Shown: in pieces, positions 59,073 to 64,000 of the stretch
Numbering within the stretch: the stretch's first letter is position 1
Layout: each line of letters begins with the position of its first letter
NCBI RefSeq assembly: GCF_900105765.1
Contig: NZ_FNTX01000002.1
Span: 1,178,001 to 1,242,000, forward strand
Length of the DNA stretch: 64,000 nt
Reading direction: 5' to 3'
DNA from: Ruania alba
GTDB lineage: Bacteria; Actinomycetota; Actinomycetes; Actinomycetales; Beutenbergiaceae
The notes under the pieces: generated by a model
What the model was told of the DNA's origin: nothing
Seen by the model: the letters and a program-made list of their open reading frames with translations, nothing else
The model's database searches: none
Translations under genes and position numbers: made by a program

Positions 59073-61826
59073 TCATGGCGACCCAGCCGCCATGGCGAAG
59101 ACATGCATCCGTTCGTTCGCTGGTAGCCGCACAGCCAGCAACTGCCGGTCAGGATCGAGCGGGATAGCGGTGGCGAAGATGTTCCCGAGTGCTTCCTCGG
59201 GCTCACCACGGCGCATCGTGGAGGGGGTGCTGGCCACCAGCTCGCTGCCGGCCGGTGAATTCATGGCTCGCCAGTTGGGGAGGGTGAGATCGAAGGGTGC
59301 GCTCCCGCCGTCGGTATAGAACACCTCGCCGGAGGCGGTGTATGTGCTGTAGGCGGACGCTCCGAGGAAGGCGAGGGCGTGCGCGTGACCCGAGAGCCGG
59401 ACGTACTCACCGCCGAGTGCGACATTGTCCGGTTCGCCGAGCCGGGTATCGGGCCAGGTGAACGTGAGCCCCGCACCGGTCACGGACGCTCCGGGTGCCA
59501 GGCCCGCCTCGGCGAGCGCCTCGCGGGAGTAGCTGTGGCCACGGTCGGTGAAGGCGCCGATCACGGTGCCCGCCTCGTCCGAGGTGGCCACATTGGTGAA
59601 TGCCGCCGGCAGCGACGCGGCCACCTCGGGCACGGTGAACGCGATCTGGAGGGTGTGGCGTGCCGTCTGCCCACCTGTGGCGTAGGCCAGTGTCAGGGCA
59701 CCGGTGTGGACACCCGGCTCCGCGGTCTCCGGCACCGCCAATGACCACGACGATTCGGCAGTCGACCCAGCCTCGATCAGCCGCGGTAGATCCGGGACGG
59801 CCTCGCTTGCCCACCCGGACGGTGGCGTGAGGCTCAGCTCGATGTCGCGGATCGCGTCATCGAGCCCGTTGAGTGCGCGGATCGCGGCCGTTGCCCGCCC
59901 TCCGGGCAGGAGTAGATCGCCGACGGCGGCCCGCACCGTGATCCCGGACGTCACCAGGGGTGCGGGGGCTGGGAAATCATCGACCTCGACCTCGTCAATG
60001 TCGCCGCGGAATCCGCTGCGCCCCTGGCTGAGGTCCACCGGGCGGCCGAGCGTGACGATGCCAGGCTGCAGCGTGGACCGGCCGGAGGTACTCACCACGC
60101 GGTCGGCGATCGAGAGCCTGACCTCGTGCTGGTCCAGCGTGAGATGGACCTGAGTCCACTCACCGGTCGGGAGCGGGCTGGTATCGCTCAGCGGCGCATC
60201 ACCGAGGGCGGTGCCGAGCCGACCGACGGGGTCGAGGGACAGCCAGGGCGCGTCGCCGTCACCACCGTCGAGGATCACCTGCTGCTGCCCGGTGGGAGCA
60301 TCTGGTCGTAGCCACAGGTGAATACCGATCCCGGGGATCGCGGCACGGCCGAGTTGTTTCAGGCGCGCCCAGGACCCTTCTCCGTCGAAGGATGCGGCCA
60401 CGCCCTCGACGCCGTCGGCCACGGTCGTCAGGGCGGTGGCGGAGACGTCGTGCCCGAATCCCGACCCATCGGTGAGCGTTCCCGAGGCAGCATCGGCCAT
60501 CGAGTACCGCATCACCGTGGCCGGCAGGAACTCCAGGGTCACATCCTCGAGGTCGAACGTGCCGCCGTCGAGAGCCTTGGCCACGAGCCGAGCGGATTCG
60601 AGCCGGCCCTCCCAGGTGATCTCCCGGGTGCCGGCGATCCGGCCGTCGGAGCTGGCACCGGGGACCGGACCGAGCGGGAAGGAACGGGTATCGCCCTTCG
60701 CGCTGTCGGTGACCACGAGTGCCAGTTCGACCGGCGCGCTCGCGTCGCTCACGCGTGCCCCCATCAGGTAGGCGCCGCGGCCTCGTGCCCGGAGTGCGTC
60801 GGTGACATCGCAGCTGAGGCCCCCAGCTGCGTCGTCCTGGTCGATCCGGGCCGTGCCGGAGGCGATACGCACGCTCGTGCCTGTTCCGGTGGACCACCCG
60901 TGCAGACCCCGGGTGAAGTCGCCGTTGCTCAGCAACTGCCCGGGTTCGGGCCGCACGTCCTGGTGGCCGTCGAGGAAGCCGAGCTCGCACAGGAAGCGGT
61001 CCAGCTGGCGGGCGCCTTCGAAACCATAGGGGTTGTGGATCAGGGGGCGGACATTGGTGAAGCCATGCGGCTGGCCGTCGAAGGTGACCAGCTCCGCCTC
61101 GTTCCCGACCTCCCTCATCGCGGCGATGAACTGGGCAGAGTTGTCCACGTGCACCACCTCGTCACCAGTGCCGTGCAGGATCAGCGTCGGTGGGCCGCCG
61201 CTGGTGATGTGGTGTACGGGGGAATAGCTGCGCGCGTGCGCGGCATCGTCGAAGAGCTGACGGCCATAGCCGGCGGGGAATCGGCCGGTGGTGTCTGTGA
61301 CGGGATTGAGCAGCGCCAACGCGGCCGGACGAACCCCGGCCTGAGTGTTCGGTAGCGTCAGGAAGGCTGTCGCCGCGGCGAGGTGACCACCTGCGGAGGC
61401 TCCGGCGGCGACGAGCCGGTGAGGATCGACCCCCAGCTCATCGGCGTGGGTGATGACGTGATTCAGCGCGTCCACGGCATCCTCGGAGGCTGGTACAGGC
61501 CCCTCGGTCCGGTACTCCACCGAGAAGGCGCGCATCCCCCGGGAGGCGAAGTACTGGGCGAGCCACTCGAACTGGGTCCAGTTCCCAATCCGCCAGCCGC
61601 CTCCGTGGAAAAAGACGATGCTCGGCCGGGCGCCGCTTCCCTCCGGCTCCCAGCGGTGCAGCAGCAGGTCCTTGCCCGTGGCGGTCTTGTAGACGACCGG
61701 GCTCGACTCATCGACGTTGGCAGCGGCGCGGGTGGCGAACGGCACCCCGCAAAGACCCGCGGCCGCAACGCCTGCGGCCGCTGCTCCGCCTGCCAGGAGT
61801 GACCTCCTGCTGATCTGTGCTGTCAT
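59073..61826 (-). CDS. Exported multidomain carbohydrate esterase
   Basis: 917 residues from ATG 61826 after GGAGC. Tat signal ISRRSLLAGG. Residues 45-300: alpha/beta hydrolase of the esterase/lipase (BD-FAE, acetyl-xylan-esterase-like) type with HGGGW (74-78) and G-A-S144-A-G. Then a beta domain, a LamG/concanavalin-like domain (SFDGEGSWARLKQLG, IHLWLRPDAP), a NEW3-like domain (LSLTPPSGWASEAVPDLPRL) and a C-terminal beta domain. It probably removes acyl groups from a polysaccharide outside the cell while holding on with its binding domains. First gene of the operon running to 53773. Confidence 0.83.
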   Translation of the reverse strand: MTAQISRRSLLAGGAAAAGVAAAGLCGVPFATRAAANVDESSPVVYKTATGKDLLLHRWEPEGSGARPSIVFFHGGGWRIGNWTQFEWLAQYFASRGMRAFSVEYRTEGPVPASEDAVDALNHVITHADELGVDPHRLVAAGASAGGHLAAATAFLTLPNTQAGVRPAALALLNPVTDTTGRFPAGYGRQLFDDAAHARSYSPVHHITSGGPPTLILHGTGDEVVHVDNSAQFIAAMREVGNEAELVTFDGQPHGFTNVRPLIHNPYGFEGARQLDRFLCELGFLDGHQDVRPEPGQLLSNGDFTRGLHGWSTGTGTSVRIASGTARIDQDDAAGGLSCDVTDALRARGRGAYLMGARVSDASAPVELALVVTDSAKGDTRSFPLGPVPGASSDGRIAGTREITWEGRLESARLVAKALDGGTFDLEDVTLEFLPATVMRYSMADAASGTLTDGSGFGHDVSATALTTVADGVEGVAASFDGEGSWARLKQLGRAAIPGIGIHLWLRPDAPTGQQQVILDGGDGDAPWLSLDPVGRLGTALGDAPLSDTSPLPTGEWTQVHLTLDQHEVRLSIADRVVSTSGRSTLQPGIVTLGRPVDLSQGRSGFRGDIDEVEVDDFPAPAPLVTSGITVRAAVGDLLLPGGRATAAIRALNGLDDAIRDIELSLTPPSGWASEAVPDLPRLIEAGSTAESSWSLAVPETAEPGVHTGALTLAYATGGQTARHTLQIAFTVPEVAASLPAAFTNVATSDEAGTVIGAFTDRGHSYSREALAEAGLAPGASVTGAGLTFTWPDTRLGEPDNVALGGEYVRLSGHAHALAFLGASAYSTYTASGEVFYTDGGSAPFDLTLPNWRAMNSPAGSELVASTPSTMRRGEPEEALGNIFATAIPLDPDRQLLAVRLPANERMHVFAMAAGSP

Positions 61827-61861
61827 CGGTGCTCCATTGCCCGGTGGTCGGGACGACATTC

Positions 61862-61907
61862 ATCATGAATCGATTCATGATACTAACAGCCATGCCGAAT
61901 CCGTCAA
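61862..61907 (-). promoter_or_regulatory. Esterase-operon promoter with 20-bp palindromic operator
   Basis: On the minus strand TTGACG (61907-61902), a 16-base spacer and TAGTAT (61885-61880) form a good sigma70-type promoter. ATCATGAATCGATTCATGAT (61862-61881) is a perfect palindrome with the central CG of LacI operators and overlaps the -10 and start region, consistent with repression. Confidence 0.7.
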
Positions 61908-61930
61908 CCTTCACAGAACCGCTTGACTCC

Positions 61931-61977
61931 TTGACGCGGGTGGCGCTCTTCTTCTAGGTTGACATGAATCCATTCAT
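61931..61977 (+). promoter_or_regulatory. Beta-helix gene promoter with LacI-type operator
   Basis: TTGACG (61931-61936), an 18-base spacer and TAGGTT (61955-61960) form a promoter 46 bases before the start codon. ATGAATCCATTCAT (61964-61977) is a near-palindrome like the one in the divergent promoter and covers the start region. The LacI protein starting at 63924 is the obvious candidate regulator. Confidence 0.68.
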
Positions 61978-62006
61978 TTCAACTTTCATCGACGAAAGGT
62001 GAACCC

Positions 62007-63794
62007 ATGAGCAGGACCACGTCCGCATCTCCAGCCCCCGCGCCCGTCAGCCGAGGTGCGTTCCTCGCGGCAGTCGGAGCATCCGCCGTCGCCGGCGTGA
62101 GCCTCGTCGGTAGCCGTGCCCACGCCACACCCCCACCGTCGAGCACGAGCACATCGACCACAGGAGTGGTCAACGTCCGCGACCACGGCGCCGTCGGCGA
62201 CGGCGTCACGGACGACAGCGCTGCCTTCCAGCAGGCATTGGACGCGATCGTGGCCGCTGAGGAGGGGTGCCTGTACGTCCCGCCCGGGAACTACCTCTTC
62301 GACCACCGTGTGACCGTGACGGCGGGACGACTGAACGTGAGCATCGTCGGGGCCGGGCAGGGTGTGTCCAACCTGTTCTCCGACAACTCCGACGGCGTCC
62401 TGTCGATCGAGACCGGGCGTCAGGGCCAGGTGACCGTGACGGACCTCTCCTTCTTCTCAATGCGCGCCGGTGGCGGCACTGCCCTGGAGGCGATTCGCCC
62501 GATCGGTGACCGTCACAACCGCACGATGACCATCCGGAACGTGGAGATGCGCGGCGTCGCTCTCAACAACGACTACTTCGACTACGGGCTGCGCGCCATC
62601 AGTCAGGTCAACCCGCTCGTCACGAACGTGATCTTCGCCGGGCCGTTCGCAGGCGGCGTCAACCGGGACCGGACCGACGACTCACTGCTGTACGCCGCCA
62701 CGTGCGGGATCTTCATCGACGAGTGCTATGCGCCGGTGGTGGAGAACTGCTACGTCTGGTCCGCGTTCACCGGATACAGACTGGTGACCGAGCGCACGGA
62801 GCCGGCGCCTGAGGGTGGCTGGTTCTACAACTGCTCCGCGGTGGGCGTGCGCGTCGGGTTTGAGGTTCGGACCCCGAACAGCCTCGAACCAGGGACGGCG
62901 ATCGAGCGCTGCCACGCGAACGGGCGCGACATTGGCATCCACATCAACCGCGCACAGTTCACGATCACGAACTGCCTGCTCTACAACTCCCTGCCCGGCG
63001 ACGACTTCACTCCGGAGACCGCGCCGGAGTACACCGACATCCTGGTGGAGTCGGGCTGGTTGGGCACCATCTCTCACAACATCTTCCGGCAGCCGTTCAA
63101 CCTCAACCGCACCGGCGTGCGCATCGCCGACCAGCAGAACGATGTGACCGGCGATCCCTCGCACCTGCTGATCTCCGGGAACCACTTCACCTCCCCCGGA
63201 ACCGCGATCTCGGTGGCGCCGAACGCCACCCGGGTGAACGTCACCGGGAACATGTTCCACACCGAACCCGACCCCTACAACGGCACCCCGCTGGTGGCGA
63301 CGATTCTCGACGACCCTGCCGGAGCTGTGGCCTTCTCCTCCGACGAGCTCCGCGCCGTCACTGCCCTGGCTGAGCAGTCCCAACAGGTGCCGGATGCGGA
63401 GTGGACCACGGTGCAGTGGCACGGGACGGAACTGGACACGGCAGGGTTCTGGAACAGCTCCGAACCCGACTCGATCACCATCCCCGCCGGGCAGGGGGTG
63501 CGCTACGTGAAGGTGATCGCTTCTGTGGGGTGGGAGTCTTCCCCGAGCGGAGTGCGCGAACTGCAGATCCTGCGCAACTCCGAACCGGTCACCGCGGGGA
63601 GTTGTGTGCAGGACAAGGGCGTCGCGAACACACCCGGGTCCGGCGACGTCGACATGCAGACCGTGCACACAGCCATCGTCCCGGTCTCCGGCGGCGACAT
63701 CATCCAGGCACGGGTGCGGCAGACCAGCGGTGACGCCCTTACGCTCGACGAGAGTGGACGGACGAGCCTGTCCGTCGAGACCGTCAACGGATGA
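62007..63794 (+). CDS. Pectate-lyase-like right-handed beta-helix protein
   Basis: 595 residues. The N-terminus has SRGAFLAAVGASAVAGVSL and HA-TPPP, an export signal with only one arginine, so Sec or atypical Tat. Residues 53-110 (VVNVRDHGAVGDGVTDDSAAFQQALDAI, YVPPGNYLF) are the classic start of the Pectate_lyase_3/GH28-like beta-helix, followed by coils with NVEMRG, NCYVWSAF and CHANGRDIGI. After about residue 450 a beta-sandwich tail follows. Proteins of this group are polysaccharide lyases or hydrolases, or non-catalytic. AAAGGTG precedes ATG 62007. Divergent from the esterase operon and jointly controlled with it. Confidence 0.82.
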   Translation: MSRTTSASPAPAPVSRGAFLAAVGASAVAGVSLVGSRAHATPPPSSTSTSTTGVVNVRDHGAVGDGVTDDSAAFQQALDAIVAAEEGCLYVPPGNYLFDHRVTVTAGRLNVSIVGAGQGVSNLFSDNSDGVLSIETGRQGQVTVTDLSFFSMRAGGGTALEAIRPIGDRHNRTMTIRNVEMRGVALNNDYFDYGLRAISQVNPLVTNVIFAGPFAGGVNRDRTDDSLLYAATCGIFIDECYAPVVENCYVWSAFTGYRLVTERTEPAPEGGWFYNCSAVGVRVGFEVRTPNSLEPGTAIERCHANGRDIGIHINRAQFTITNCLLYNSLPGDDFTPETAPEYTDILVESGWLGTISHNIFRQPFNLNRTGVRIADQQNDVTGDPSHLLISGNHFTSPGTAISVAPNATRVNVTGNMFHTEPDPYNGTPLVATILDDPAGAVAFSSDELRAVTALAEQSQQVPDAEWTTVQWHGTELDTAGFWNSSEPDSITIPAGQGVRYVKVIASVGWESSPSGVRELQILRNSEPVTAGSCVQDKGVANTPGSGDVDMQTVHTAIVPVSGGDIIQARVRQTSGDALTLDESGRTSLSVETVNG

Positions 63795-63923
63795 CAACCG
63801 TGTCCTCATGGCGGTGTGCCGACGCGTGCCCGCGTCGGCACACCCACCGGGCATGATGGTCCCCTACGGGACTGCTCAGGCATCCCGGACGAGTTCGAGA
63901 GCGGTACCGGAAGGGACGTCGTC

Positions 63924-64000
63924 GTGGTCAGTATGAAGGAGGTCGCGCGCAGTGCCGGCGTCTCGGTCGGTACGGTGTCGAACGTCCTGAACCGGCCCGA
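63924..64000 (+). CDS. LacI family transcriptional regulator, 3' end outside window
   Basis: Only the first 25 codons are visible. Translation gives MKEVARSAGVSVGTVSNVLNRP, the LacI-family helix-turn-helix, almost the same as the LacI protein at 28647. GTG 63924 has GGAAGGG 8 bases upstream and is preferred; ATG 63933 is an alternative. It follows the beta-helix gene and probably governs the divergent promoters at 61862-61977. Confidence 0.88.
   Translation, partial: MVSMKEVARSAGVSVGTVSNVLNRP

Overview
The window is a 64 kb stretch of a high-GC actinobacterial chromosome. The organism is probably a Micrococcales member of the Beutenbergiaceae/Ruaniaceae type; that placement is an inference from codon use, the SAM-clan riboswitch before metF-metE, LPXTG wall proteins, heavy use of Tat signals and family content. 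No rRNA, tRNA, CRISPR array, prophage or insertion sequence was seen.

Layout. (1) 1-10.9 kb: a carbohydrate locus with an ABC sugar importer (binding protein cut by the window edge, two permeases), a PL22-like beta-propeller protein, a DUF1961 protein, a sulfatase, an SGNH acetylesterase with a LysR regulator, and a Tat-exported glycoside hydrolase. (2) 11-28.3 kb: mostly housekeeping and surface genes: SAM-clan riboswitch, metF, metE flanked by two related palindromic repeats, a YtxH-like protein, a TM0106-family nuclease whose fused helicase has lost its motor core, a secreted HNH nuclease, two large LPXTG proteins with matching upstream repeat arrays, a ferritin-like/VIT1 metal transporter, a DUF1918 protein and an App1 phosphatase-domain protein. 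(3) 28.6-35.4 kb: LacI regulator, first member (P1) of an unrecognised Tat-exported family, an RpiB-type isomerase and KduD-type dehydrogenase pair, a SorC regulator with two matching operators, and a sulfatase. (4) 35.6-51.4 kb: a divergent cluster. The minus arm is binding protein, GH63/GH37-like hydrolase, sulfatase, then P3 and P2 of the same unknown family. The plus arm is two peptide/oligosaccharide-type permeases, a fused double ATPase and a GH78 alpha-L-rhamnosidase. A sulfatase follows on the minus strand. (5) 51.7-64 kb: GH13 alpha-glucosidase, sulfatase, a YesL/YesQ/YesP/YesO-like import operon headed by a multidomain exported esterase, a divergent pectate-lyase-like beta-helix protein, and the start of a LacI regulator.

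How the parts fit. Regions 1 and 3-5 look like a large, multi-operon polysaccharide utilisation locus. Exported Tat enzymes (three unknown paralogs, a glycoside hydrolase, an esterase, and possibly the beta-helix protein) would act outside the cell. Three ABC importers would take up oligosaccharides. Five sulfatases without signal peptides, GH78, GH63-like and GH13 enzymes and the isomerase/dehydrogenase pair would finish the job in the cytoplasm. Sulfatases, a rhamnosidase and unsaturated-uronate enzymes together point to a sulfated rhamnose/uronate glycan (ulvan-like) or a glycosaminoglycan. This substrate is inference. The three paralogs P1-P3 are the best candidates for something undescribed.

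Regulation is visible in the DNA: CGCTCA-N2-TGAGCG operators on both sides of the SorC gene, an exact TGATACGATTCA operator before two separate operons, and a perfect 20-bp palindrome at a divergent promoter near the second LacI gene.
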